This document shows, in pieces, positions 21,999 to 32,501 of a stretch of 64,000 nucleotides of DNA. The notes under the pieces are model-generated. The model was given only the letters and a program-made list of their open reading frames with translations, was not told where the DNA came from and made no database searches. Every line of letters starts with the position of its first letter. Positions within the stretch are counted from its first letter, which is position 1. The stretch covers positions 930,001 to 994,000 of the forward strand of contig JAHEWK010000011.1 of NCBI GenBank assembly GCA_020740775.1. The letters run 5' to 3'. This DNA is from Ilyonectria destructans (lineage: Eukaryota; Ascomycota; Sordariomycetes; Hypocreales; Nectriaceae). Made by a program: the position numbers and the translations under genes.

Positions 21999-23272
21999 GA
22001 TGGATGTTGAAAAGGTAAAAAGTAAAGATAATAAGTAAAGACTGGCCAGCAGTGTGAATGGAAAAAAGGATTCAATTGATAGAGGGCCGAGCCTGAAACC
22101 AAAAGAAGAAAGAATAGAGAGCAAAGTGAAGCTGTGTGGTGTGATGAAAGAAAGAATCGAACCACATTGACTGAGCAGGTTTGAGAACTTATATCATATC
22201 CATCACAGGAGCCACAGGTGTCTAAAGTGGAACTCTGGATGATTCCTAAGTTAGCCCCTGAGGCCTAGTCTGCTAGTCAAGATGCTACACGGAAAACCCC
22301 AAGTTTCCGAATCCAGTGTCAATGACATTTGGTATGCCGCTTAGCCGGCCTCTGCAAATGAAGACTCCTCGATGTGACTATCAAACTTGAGGTCGAGAAC
22401 TTGTCCCTCAAACTAGAGGCTGGGACGGCACACTAAGCGAATTCTGGTTGTTGATGACCGCAGACAGTAGCATTGCCGCCGACACTAATCCAATAGCAAC
22501 GTAGCGTCGGCCAAGAGTCCTATGCGCGCTCTGACAAGTGTCATCGAACGCCAAGGCAAGCCATTGTTCATGGTTTCGAAATAAAATCATTGGCAGAGAT
22601 CGTAGGCGGCTATTGTCCCCTGTTTGAGAGTTGGTCAAGGCTTTAGGCGAGCTCTGTTGGACTCTTACAGGATGAACCATACTAGTGCTTCAGGTTTTCA
22701 AACAACCCCCCGACAGGGCCTAAATACCACCCTGGCGCCAAAATCCACAAATCCTCCATATTTAATTGGGTAGGCCAGGGTCAGTTTCTCCGAGCCAGGA
22801 GACGGCCCCTTTGCAAAGGGGTTGCAGTCAGGTTGTGGAACATCGGCGATCGCACCGAACCCGCCTGTCGGTCCTGTCTGTTAGTTAGCTCATACATTTC
22901 TACCCCGCGATATTTATCGCTCGTGTTGTAGGAAACCCATTTTTTTTTGGGGGTGCATCTGTATTCGGCTTGCCCTGGCTTCCCCTGTTTGAGCGTGGAC
23001 TTTTCGTTCAATGATCGCTTCATGATCGTTACATCCGTTTACGATTCGTCGGAGAGCCAAGACCTATTCATAGATTGCCAAGCTCCTATTCTGCTTGGCC
23101 CGGTGATCTTGGCTGGTAATAACCACTCCACGCACCCGACAAAAATTTCCTTCGCTCTTCATTCCATTCCTACGGCCCTGTGCCATTTATTTTTTTCAAG
23201 TCGCTGGGCGTCTTTGTACATTTTATTTTTGTTTTTGCATGTTGAAGGATTTCGCAGACGCTAGACGCCGCG
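21999..23272. promoter_or_regulatory. Shared divergent upstream region of the repeat precursor and the UstYa gene
   Basis: 1274 bp between the two start codons. On the precursor side a GATATAAG element lies near 22190, about 190 bp upstream of its ATG. The UstYa side is T-rich just before its start. Head-to-head placement would allow co-regulation, as in known fungal peptide clusters. I did not find a convincing third gene. Confidence 0.5.
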
Positions 23273-24164
23273 ATGGATACCTACCAGTCAGTCCCTCTTG
23301 ACGAGGAGCAGCAAACATCCGAGAAGGAGACTCTGCTGTTGCAATTGGAAAAGCCCGTTCCGTTCTACAAATCGATTGTCCAACGTATGGGACTCCAACC
23401 CCATCTGATTTGGATATTACACGGCCTACTTTTATCCACTTCATTATCACTCTTCGCACTCTCATTTTGTCTACATTTCGGCCGGCCCTCGGTGCTATCA
23501 TGTACTGGACAAATTTCGCCTTACTGTAAGTCACGAATGTTCATGAAAGATTTATCGTTCTGACGCATGGCAGCTCCGGCAGAGTCGGCCGTTGAGTACC
23601 AGACCACTCGCTATAATATCACTCCTCTCCTGGCGGAGTCTGAGTACGTCGGGTACGGCGCGGATGTTGACAAGGCTTGGGACCACGTCACCTACGATGT
23701 TGGTGATCAGATGATTGGCCAAGCAGAGCTTGATCGTCTTGGACTTGATCCGGCTTCCTTGAAGGTCAAAGACCCTAGGACAGGCAAAGAAGGTTACCGT
23801 GCCGGGGTGCAGGTATTTCATCAACTTCACTGCCTCAACCTCCTGAGGCAGGACAGTTATAGAGACTACTATTCTCACCACGGTGGAGACATTGAGGTGC
23901 AGCCTGAAGACTTGAGAGGGCATCTTGGTGAGTGAACCGATCGACCTTGGGTTACCCTGTACTAACGAGTGACAAGACCACTGTATTGAAATCTTGCGCG
24001 TAGCATTGATGTGCCAGAGCGACACTGGTGTCTATGCCTTCAAGTATTATGAGGGGTTCGAAGGACACTGGCCCGACTTTAGCACATTACATACCTGTCG
24101 TAATTTCGACGCTATCCGAGACTGGGCATTTGAAAATGCTGTAGTATTTGGAGATGAGGAATAA
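23273..24164 (+). CDS. UstYa-family (DUF3328) oxidase
   Basis: Exons 23273-23525, 23574-23927 and 23977-24164 give 264 residues. A single membrane anchor lies at about residues 44-68 (LIWILHGLLLSTSLSLFALS) after a short cytosolic tail. The lumenal part has both family signatures: HQLHC at 167-171 (in FHQLHCLNLLRQ) and DHCIEILRVALMC at 203-215, with an HTCRNFDAI segment near the end. UstYa proteins carry out oxidative cyclisation of Kex2-released core peptides in ustiloxin-, phomopsin- and asperipin-type RiPPs, and occur next to precursor genes. Its divergent neighbour is such a repeat precursor. The His/Cys motifs are intact, so activity is expected. The target residue cannot be deduced. Confidence 0.92.
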
Positions 24165-25511
24165 TGTGTTAACCGTTAAATAATGGGATTGCACGACATA
24201 AATATATCCTTCCCGGCGCTTTTTGTTTGTCCCATCGTAGAAATGACTAGTAGGCAGAGCCTGTTACTCAGCTTCATCTAATTTCACTTGTGAAGTTGGA
24301 GGATTTTATCTAAACCTGTATTTGTATCCGTCCCAGTCTGTTGTTGTTCCCTGTACTGCTCTTGGCCTTGAGCTCAAAGGCGGATGGCTACCCTATGGCA
24401 CACGATAGCTTAGTGGCGAGCATCAGGTGGCTGAGATGACTGGCCTACAGCTGGGACTATACAGCGCTAGCATTACTGCCAAATGAGGTCCGCATTGGAC
24501 AACCAACAGATTTTTTAGTTAATGAGATGAACAGGACCCGAGCATTCACGATGCGTGACGTGACGCAATCACTCAGTAGATGTTATTAGTGACACGGTCC
24601 CTTTCTCAAAATCAATTAGCTGGAGGGAATTCAATGGGGCTGTGCAAGTGGAATTGCCTTCTGTCCAGTGATCCTCCCGGAGCCCTACCCTAGATCTTAA
24701 ATGCTAGTCGCGTCTTCCTTCCACTGCACTACCAACAGCATCAATGCGTACGGAGCTGGATAGCCGATATTAATTCAGCTGCTGTTGTTGGTAGAACGCA
24801 CTGGGGTCGAGCGGAAAAAGACGCAACGCGCGTACACACGTGGGGCTATTGGCGCAACAAATATGAAGTCGAGGGTGAGGCGATATTTTGTAGGATCCTG
24901 CATCGTGCAGTTTTGTGACAGTATCAGCTGTCCTCTTCTATGTATCCCTCTGTGCATCCCTCAGTATTAATTTTATTTCTGACCAATTCAGTTCCTCAAT
25001 TTTTTACCAGGAATTTTTCTTTCTTCTCTCCATCTCGCGATAAGAGTATAGAGATGACAATTGACCATGATGAAATCCGCATCGTCGGATGTCGCGGCGC
25101 TGTCATCCCCACACGAAATGAGATAACACGATTCGTCTACCCCGGATAGTCGGCTCTCGGTCGGGCCAAAAAAATGGCCATTCAATCTATCTCAGCCGCG
25201 TTTCATTTCTTGACCCTGTAACAATTTTGCTATTCATCCCATAGGATCGATCGGATTGTGGCTAATATCAGAAACATGCGACGAAGGATCCGCAACATGG
25301 GGTGGTTGTTTCATTACGCTGACTCCTGCAAGACTGGATAGGCGGCCACGCATCGGATCATTTTCTGTCGCTGTGAATGAATGAATATATAAAGCTTTCG
25401 AAATGCACCCGGTTTGTTCATGCGAGATCGAATTCATTCATGTAACATACTTACACCTTTTGTTCTATTCTCTCCTTCATTTCGTTCATTCATTCATTCA
25501 ACAATTTCGTC
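24165..25511. other. Intergenic region
   Basis: 1.35 kb. No convincing gene. The 3' part is the spherulin promoter, with a TATA box (listed) and a short CATT/ATTC repeat at about 25487-25500. Confidence 0.4.
25386..25394 (+). promoter_or_regulatory. TATA box upstream of the spherulin-4-like gene
   Basis: TATATAAAG, 118 bp before the ATG at 25512. The spacing fits a TATA-driven, inducible fungal promoter. Confidence 0.6.
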
Positions 25512-26348
25512 ATGCGTTCTTTCATTACTTCCAGCGCTCTGGTCAGCCTGATTACTTCTGTTTCTGCTACCGGGATTTTGCTCCCACTTTACGTCTATCC
25601 TTCTGCTGAGTGGAACGACAATGCTGCCAACTGGAAACCTGTCATTGAAGCCGTAAAAACCCATACCGAAATCGATTGGACTATTGTTATCAACCCTAAC
25701 AACGGCCCCGGCCTGTCAGGTAAACCCGCCGACGATGACGCAAACTTTGTCAGCGGCGTATCGCAGCTGAATGCGAACGAAAATGTCAACACCGTTGGTT
25801 ACGTCCGAACCAACTACGCAAAAGCTCCGATGGAGGAGCTCAAGGCCAACATCACGAACTATACCAACTGGGCTTCATATTCCGGAGCGGACATATCGAT
25901 CCACGGTATTTTCTTCGACGAATCCGATGCCGATTTCGTCTACCTTAACGAAGCCATTACGTACGCACGCGAGGCCTTCGACGATCATATTACCACCATT
26001 TGCAATTTTGGTGTCAAGACTGCAGAAGAGTACTACGGCATCTGCGATATCGTCATCGCCTTTGAGAGCTGCCTCAATTGCTATGGAATGCCTCAGTACG
26101 AGGGTGAAAAGACTCTTAAAGCCAACTTTCCTATCGGTTACAAGTCTCAGGGGGCCGTGATCGTCAACCAGTTCACAGGCGAAGACTTCCAGGGCAAGAG
26201 TGCTGATCCTTCCTTGCTGGCCAGCTATGCCGAGACCATCGTCAGCCACGGTATTGGCTGGTACTACTTCTGCCCTGCAGACTACAACGATATTACGTCC
26301 TCGCCAGCCACCGTCTTGCAGAACGCGAAATCACTTGTTAGTGTGTAG
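25512..26348 (+). CDS. Spherulation-specific family 4 (spherulin-4-like) secreted protein
   Basis: Intronless, 278 residues. The signal peptide is MRSFITSSALVSLITSVSA. The mature protein begins TGILLPLYVYPSAEWNDNAANWKPV and continues with TIVINPNNGPG, NTVGYVRTNY, SIHGIFFDESD and IVNQFTGEDF. These are the characteristic blocks of the spherulin-4 family, a TIM-barrel-like group related to glycoside hydrolases and first seen as a Physarum spherulation protein. The conserved acidic FFDE segment is a plausible active-site element. It is secreted; substrate and role are not known. It sits beside the peptide-precursor locus, but nothing shows that it belongs to that pathway. Confidence 0.85.
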   Translation: MRSFITSSALVSLITSVSATGILLPLYVYPSAEWNDNAANWKPVIEAVKTHTEIDWTIVINPNNGPGLSGKPADDDANFVSGVSQLNANENVNTVGYVRTNYAKAPMEELKANITNYTNWASYSGADISIHGIFFDESDADFVYLNEAITYAREAFDDHITTICNFGVKTAEEYYGICDIVIAFESCLNCYGMPQYEGEKTLKANFPIGYKSQGAVIVNQFTGEDFQGKSADPSLLASYAETIVSHGIGWYYFCPADYNDITSSPATVLQNAKSLVSV

Positions 26349-26456
26349 CTAGCGCTAGGGGTTGGAAACCTGATCAACAGCAGTGGTTCTACCTTGGGTA
26401 TAAATTGGAGATAAAATTAAGTAAAAATCGTAAACTATTCTTAACGCCACCTCCTA

Positions 26457-28318
26457 CTAGTTTGGTAGATTAATAGCAGCGGTGATATCGTCGACCTTGG
26501 TAATTTGAACCTCAAGCTCTATTATGGTTCGCCCAAGGAAAGCTGCAGTGTTGAGTTTCGCCGTGACTCTCCGCTGCTCAACGCCCCCCAGGAGAGCAGA
26601 GTCGACATGGGATTTCCTATTTCCATCAAAATTAAACAGTGAGTCGAAGGATCTATCACGCATGCGGACACTTTTCATAACCTCCCGAGCAAATGCTGCA
26701 TCGCCACGAACACTGATACTTGCGTGCTTCAAATCATCCAGAGGCCAGATTTTGCACCATATTGAGAGAAACTGCTCTTCTCGATTACGAAAAGGAGGCT
26801 TGGCTCGTCTTGATTCCCAAATGACACAAAACTTGGGGGCTGAAGGCTTATGAAACATGATGATGCCTCTTGGGGTTAATCGGGAGGAAGTCAGCATGGT
26901 GTCACTGAGTCTTTCTGGGAATGTATCCTCCACGCTGTATCCTCCGCATTTAATAAGTGGTTTTATCCGCAAGGGGGTCCCTTGAACAATGGGATCTTTG
27001 CGGAGATCGTATTCTGGGACGATAGTAATCCTTTGAACCTGAGCTTCAGCAATGTCAAAGTTAACTAGATCAGCCGGTTAGCCGCTGTTATACTCTCCCA
27101 GAGGGGGGTCTACTTACAATCTGTCCAATTTCCAATCGGGCTTCCAACGAGGCGGCCGTGTCCGGGTTGGTCCACACAGCACAAGATGCCAGGTAAAAAC
27201 CTTCGAAATGTGTGCTCAGGTAGATGAACCGGCTTTAGGAGAATAGCAGGTCTGGAGAGCAAGTCTGGGCCCATTGCACAATCCAATATGCCGATATAAT
27301 AATGCTCCGAATCCAGCGGCCTAAAGTCCCGCAGAGGACATATTAAGATGTCCGCGCTCAATCCACCATTAGCCAGGTAAAGTTTGGATTGCCGATTGCT
27401 TAGGAATTCGGCTTCACTATCCAGTGCCCATTTGGAATATATCTCGCCAACACCGAAGCAATCTGGGCTGCTGGCGAGGATCGTACCCCAACCCTGATTA
27501 AAGGCCAGGATCGATTGATCGTCGCTCTGCCGGACGATCTCCTCTTGAAGTCGAGTGAATGCCCTTGGGCCCTCGCCGTAGAGCAAAGGCAGATTAACAT
27601 CAAAGAGACCAAAGAGGCAGTACCCAATGTCCTCTTCTCGTGTTGTTGCCCGTTTTGCAGCCCACGACATGCGCTGGGCGACACTGAACTGGGCAATGCC
27701 ATCATCATAAATGGAGGACCACCATCGGCACCCGCACGACAAGCAATATGAATTAAACGTGTTGTCGGACTTGTGATCTGCCCATCGTGACGGGTATGGC
27801 TCGTGCCCGTGCCGAAGTACCATCTCTTTGATGCCTGTGATATTTGCGAGAACCGGTGCAAGGGAGAATCGATCGTTGATAAATGTCCAGCTCTTGTCGA
27901 AAAACCTGACGTCTGTGGGGGCAATCAGCTCCTGTAACGTCCACCCTCGAGTAAACCATCGACACCCATCAATGGGCGCGTTTGGAATGGTATCATCAAG
28001 GTAGACGTAGCAGACTTCTGCTTGATTGTACCACTGAAACATGGAGTTGATGGCCTCGGATAATTCGGCACTGCTGCCCTGGTCGATACAGCACGTATCA
28101 ATCCAAACATATTCATAGCCATGCTGGTTAGCTTTCTTACAAAACCCTTCTAGTTTCGAAAAGGCGCGTTTCTTTCGCCAGCTGCGAATAGGCCTATTCT
28201 GGACGTCGTCGAAGAGTATTTCATCGTCCCCCCAGGTATGAGATAAGATAGCGTATCTCGGTGAATTCGCGATGAGAAAGAAATGTAGCTGCAGAGTCTT
28301 TATATGCAATAGACGCAT
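26457..28318 (-). CDS. HET-domain heterokaryon incompatibility protein (HET-E/HET-D-type N-domain)
   Basis: Two exons (28318-27118 and 27064-26457) give 602 residues. The start ATG at 28318 gives the typical opening MRLLHIKTLQLHFF. HET motifs follow in order: RYAILSHTWGDDEILFDDV, then YEYVWIDTCCIDQGSSAELS, then SMFQWYNQAEVCYVYLDD, then GCRWFTRGWTLQELIAP, then EDIGYCLFGLFDVNLPLLYG. This matches HET proteins of the Podospora het-e/het-d and genetic-incompatibility type, but without an attached NACHT-WD40 part. The C-terminal 270 residues are unassigned. The likely role is induction of cell death in response to non-self hyphae. No breaks were found. Confidence 0.88.
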
Positions 28319-29050
28319 CGCAGTTTCGGAGAAGCGTAGCTCGTCTTTAGCAGAATGTGACAATGCTCCTTCGCTTGTTCATGATATGCAGACGCGCACG
28401 TTTAGTTGAAACGGGGAAATCGCCTTCCGTCACGCCAGCCATACAATCACACCTCAAGACACGTGACCTTGACCATTTGCATTATTTCAATTGTGCATTT
28501 CTGCTACCTTAGGCAAATTGTCAAAATGCACAAAACCAAGCTTCGCGGACAACTTTGCTCCTGTCGCAGCTCAGTCTAACCTCCTGATAATACCGTAGGC
28601 GTGAGCCACAGGTGCTATTTTTGGACTTCACATGATTGATTATAGTCACACCTGGTGGAACTGAGGCCATTCCCACTCCACTGCTCCGCTTAGCCACTGC
28701 CGTTACTGTGCGTGCTGACGAGTAGCACCCTAGCAAGAGCGGTAACAGCGATCATGCAGCTGCTGTTTTCGGCGTTAATATATAGGTGTATGGTAGATAC
28801 ATGGCTGCACCCCGTTAAGTCAGAAGCTTGATCTTAATTGTAAATTATCACACACCTGCGACGCCCATCGCAGAAAGGCACACATTCTTTGGTTGACTGC
28901 GCCGTCTACCGTCACCCATGGCTAAAACAATTTTGCGCCAGTTCTCGCTGATAGTGAATGGACATCTCTAAGTGATAATGCACCGAGCTTGGGGTTGGTG
29001 CTCTGTTCCCCTAATAGTGTGAGGCAACGGTTCGCCTGGCATTACAGCGA
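28319..29050. other. Intergenic region
   Basis: Upstream of the HET gene and downstream of the WSC gene. I see no gene. Confidence 0.4.
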
Positions 29051-30854
29051 TCAAATATCCTCTATGAGCTCTATCTTAGCATTAGTCTTCTGGGACAAAA
29101 TTATTCCTCCATAGACACTCTCAGTTGGGACACTGGATGCAACTGGATGCGCTCTCGTTTCTTCCACTGTCCGTATCAAGCTTCCATACAGAGATGTTGC
29201 CTGAGCAAGAGCCTCCACGGGGACCGTCAGCAGAATGCTATTTTCTCCTTCTCTCCCACACCCATCGCAAGGAACCTCCCTTGTGGTCATTTCTACAATT
29301 GGCGGAACGGCCGTGCCGCACATAGCGCAGTAGTAAAATTCGAGAGTAGTGCGGATTTCGACAATGATGAGAGATCGAGAGTTTGTCGGCTCAACGGTCG
29401 TGTATCTAACCACCGATGTAATTGATGTAAAAACGGTCTTTGGCGCAGCCGAAACCGATTCAGCACCCTTATCAGAGGCCATATTCTCATTTCCAATTAA
29501 AGATGTAGTAGAATCCTCGTCATGGATATAAAGAGTAAGCAAAAGAGAAGCATTATCCAGCTTAGCGAGGGGATCAACGCGTCGAGAACCACGATTTCTC
29601 CAGCCTCTCAAACGTCCCAACCCACCACAGAAGCGGCTTAGATTTCCCGGGCAACGCCAATTGCAGCGCTGTGAAGGGACAATTTTTGTCTGGTTGAGAG
29701 AGTCTGCAGCATAGCAGATACTGGGTCGAGCATTAGTCTCCGGGTATTGGAAAATTAAGGGTAGTAAGACTATACTCGTCGTTGATAGCAAAATACTTGC
29801 TTCCCTTCGCAAGAGATAGACACAGAGAAGGCTCCATTTTGTTACCTATGTTACTTCTGCCCACTTCAGTGAAGGTTGGGTAGCCAGCTTCGGATCCTAG
29901 ACATCCGCCAAAGGTGTACTGGCCAATTGTTGGTAAATTCGACACAGGTCCCGTCGCAGAAGATGTACTCGGATCGAGTGCCGTAGATGTAAGTGATTTG
30001 ATTGCATTGGTATCCTCCTAGATGTGTCAGTGGGGCTGGCGAGCGGAATGTAATTGTCATGGAACCTTACTGTAGCGTCCGCAGGGGAAGTTGATTTTGG
30101 TCTACGCACAGCATTCACGCTGAAAAGCAGCGCGGAGTCGCGGAGAGCATCCCCGACCTCGTAAACTGTGAACATGAATGAATGGCTTCCAGGCGACATT
30201 GGGATGCTACGTGAGAGTAGCCGCGTGGAGCGAGCGTACGACATCCCATTATTATTCGATGATGACGTTAGTCTTAGATCTGATGCATATGCTCTTTCTA
30301 TTATCTCCCCGTCGAATCGAATGACCATCTGGTCATCTTTCATATGTCTTGGGACAAATTCTCGCGTGCGTCGTCGCAGTTCGTCAGCGAAAGGCCTATG
30401 ATTTATTAGTAGTTCATCACTAGCTCGTTCAACTTCTTTCTCACGGTGGCTCAGCCGTTGCGAATATATAGCTTATTTTTAGCGCCTCGATGCTCTCTGG
30501 TACAACGATGTTGGCGACGACGCTGATGGTGTCATATCCTGGGTACTCTCCACTGGGCATTCTTCCTGCGTCAACATTGACATCTCCCCCTGGTACAGCT
30601 TCTATTGGGTCTCCTGTAGTCAGAATAACTCCGCGCTCTATGCCTGGAGGACCATTTATGAACGTTCCTGAGCTCAGGTTGCCAATTAAAATATCGATGT
30701 CGCCTTCCAGAAGTCCAGCATTACCAAAGGCGGAGGCATACAAAGCAGAGGCACCGGGGTTTGGTTTAACCGAGAACGATGGGGCATGGGCAACCGCCGG
30801 GTGACATACGAATGCCACCCACAGTAGGAGAGGGTTGGTGGTAGTAGGCTTCAT
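29051..30854 (-). CDS. Secreted protein with choice-of-anchor-L-like N-domain and WSC domain
   Basis: Four exons (30854-30445, 30395-30071, 30017-29776, 29720-29051) give 548 residues. The signal peptide is MKPTTTNPLLLWVAFVCHPAVAHA. Residues about 30-240 include GASALYASAFGNAGLL, GPPGIERGVILTTGDP and DDQMVIRFDGEI, a pattern like 'choice-of-anchor L' extracellular domains. Residues about 290-370 form a WSC domain: YTFGGCLGSEAG, MEPSLCLSLAKG, DICYAADSLNQT, then CNWRCPGNLSRFCGG. WSC domains bind glycans. The last 150 residues include a CxxC...CxxC set (YYCAMCG, VPCDGCGRE) that could bind zinc or be disulfide-bonded. No membrane span or GPI signal is obvious. The role is probably cell-surface or matrix binding. 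The N-domain call is weaker than the WSC call. Confidence 0.7.
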
Positions 30855-32501
30855 CGCGATAAGATGAATTTTAGGAAGTTGGTAAACCTCATGAGTGTGG
30901 CAGCTCAGAGCTGAAAGGAGTGATTAATAGAATAATCAATACTAAGAAATGCCCGAGAAAAGGCCATCCAGTCCTCTAGCGGACTTTCCGTGGAGAAACT
31001 GAGCTTAGCAGGAATGCTGTAAGATTAGTGACCGGGTTGGCCAGCAACGGCACAGTACGACGGGCTGAGTGATGCATGATCCTAAATTCCAAAGTCAAGT
31101 CTTGTGGCACCTAATGGGCTAAAGGGTTTCTCGGCAAGGACATGGTTCGCGTATCACCCTGCCTCCTGAGACATCCGTCGGGTACGGGCCCTCACCGTTT
31201 TCGGTATCATAGAAACTTTCATCTAAGACATGATGACGCAATGTCCCAAATTTCGATCATCTTTCCAAGCCCGTCATGGGTGAGATCCGAGGATTCTTGT
31301 TGGCCATTTTGTTGCCTCGCTAGCTCGTAAATATCTCGAATCTCGGGGGCCTAAAGTCTCGTCATGTACGGCTGGCTGAAGGTCTTCCGTGCTGGTACAG
31401 GCGGCATAATTGCTTTACGCCCTTCTCAAAATGATCCAGGAAATTGGGGATCAACCCAAACTACGAATTATAAGCATATGGAATCTAGCAATCCATATGT
31501 TCGTTGCTAAGAGCCGCCTATGCTATAGCCGGTAGTTCCAAGTTTCACCCTTGAGGACCATCGCCATTTTTCATCGTCATACAGCTCACCATCCATCACG
31601 CTCGTATCATCCCGTTACAGAATGTGAAACAATACTCTCCCTTGAGATAGAACTATTGCTTTTTACGTACTCGTTGATTATCGGAGAAGTACCGTGTTGT
31701 CTTGAATCTATGTCTTCGTGACCTTTGGTCCAGACAACAAATACCACCAATCATCTCAGTTTCGCCGCTCTCAATTGCCATTAACCACTTCCAGGTGGGG
31801 GTTCCGGAAGATGCCACACTGCATTGCACGCTAGGGTTCCGTCGTTGCTTTCCCAGGCAGCCTATTGGTTCGAACTGGTCATGGATTCTAGTCTACAGGC
31901 GCATGGTGACGTCACGATGCACGATGTCCTTGCTGTGATCACTAATAATCTTGGGCTCGAGGCTTTTGCTGTCGTGGGGGAAATATGAGAGCGCGACAAC
32001 AGGAAGTCGGCTTTATTGTTTTATTGTGTGGTGTCTTTCTGTCTACGCCGCATGCTTCCCACATATGCCGATCCCCCTGTCTCTAAGGTCTCTAAGACAA
32101 GGGTCATCTTCCAGCTTGCATGACTCGACTCTGCTGAATTGTGAAGCTACAGTCTAAGCTACTTTATCTCAGCGCGATACTTGCGTCACCGGAGCGCTTA
32201 CTCCGCGATGGTCTCGTCCCTTGCCACATGCTCCAACGTTCCCCACCAACCCGCCGCATCATCGCATCTTTTCTCCGACTACTTGGTGCGCGAAAAGACA
32301 GCTGCTGGCAACCTCCATGCTCCGCCCGCATTCCTGATTTTACCCTTTACATAGTGGCCTGACCTATGCCAGCCCCTGTCCATCTCCCGGCGTGTTGTCC
32401 TTGATCACCGGCCGCTGCGGGGGGATCGCTGAGTCGCCTAGCTAGGCAGTTTCTTGTGCACATCGGGTACCTGCGGCGACTAAGAGCCCCGCGTGATTGC
32501 G
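30855..32501. other. Divergent intergenic region
   Basis: 1.65 kb between the WSC gene and the histidine kinase. Short frames only; I see no credible gene or RNA. Confidence 0.4.

Noticed and set aside
22408..22680. 90-residue minus-strand frame with a hydrophobic stretch between the precursor and UstYa genes
   Set aside because: It starts with ATG, but I see no domain, introns or conserved motif. It could be a real small gene in the cluster; the sequence alone does not support it.
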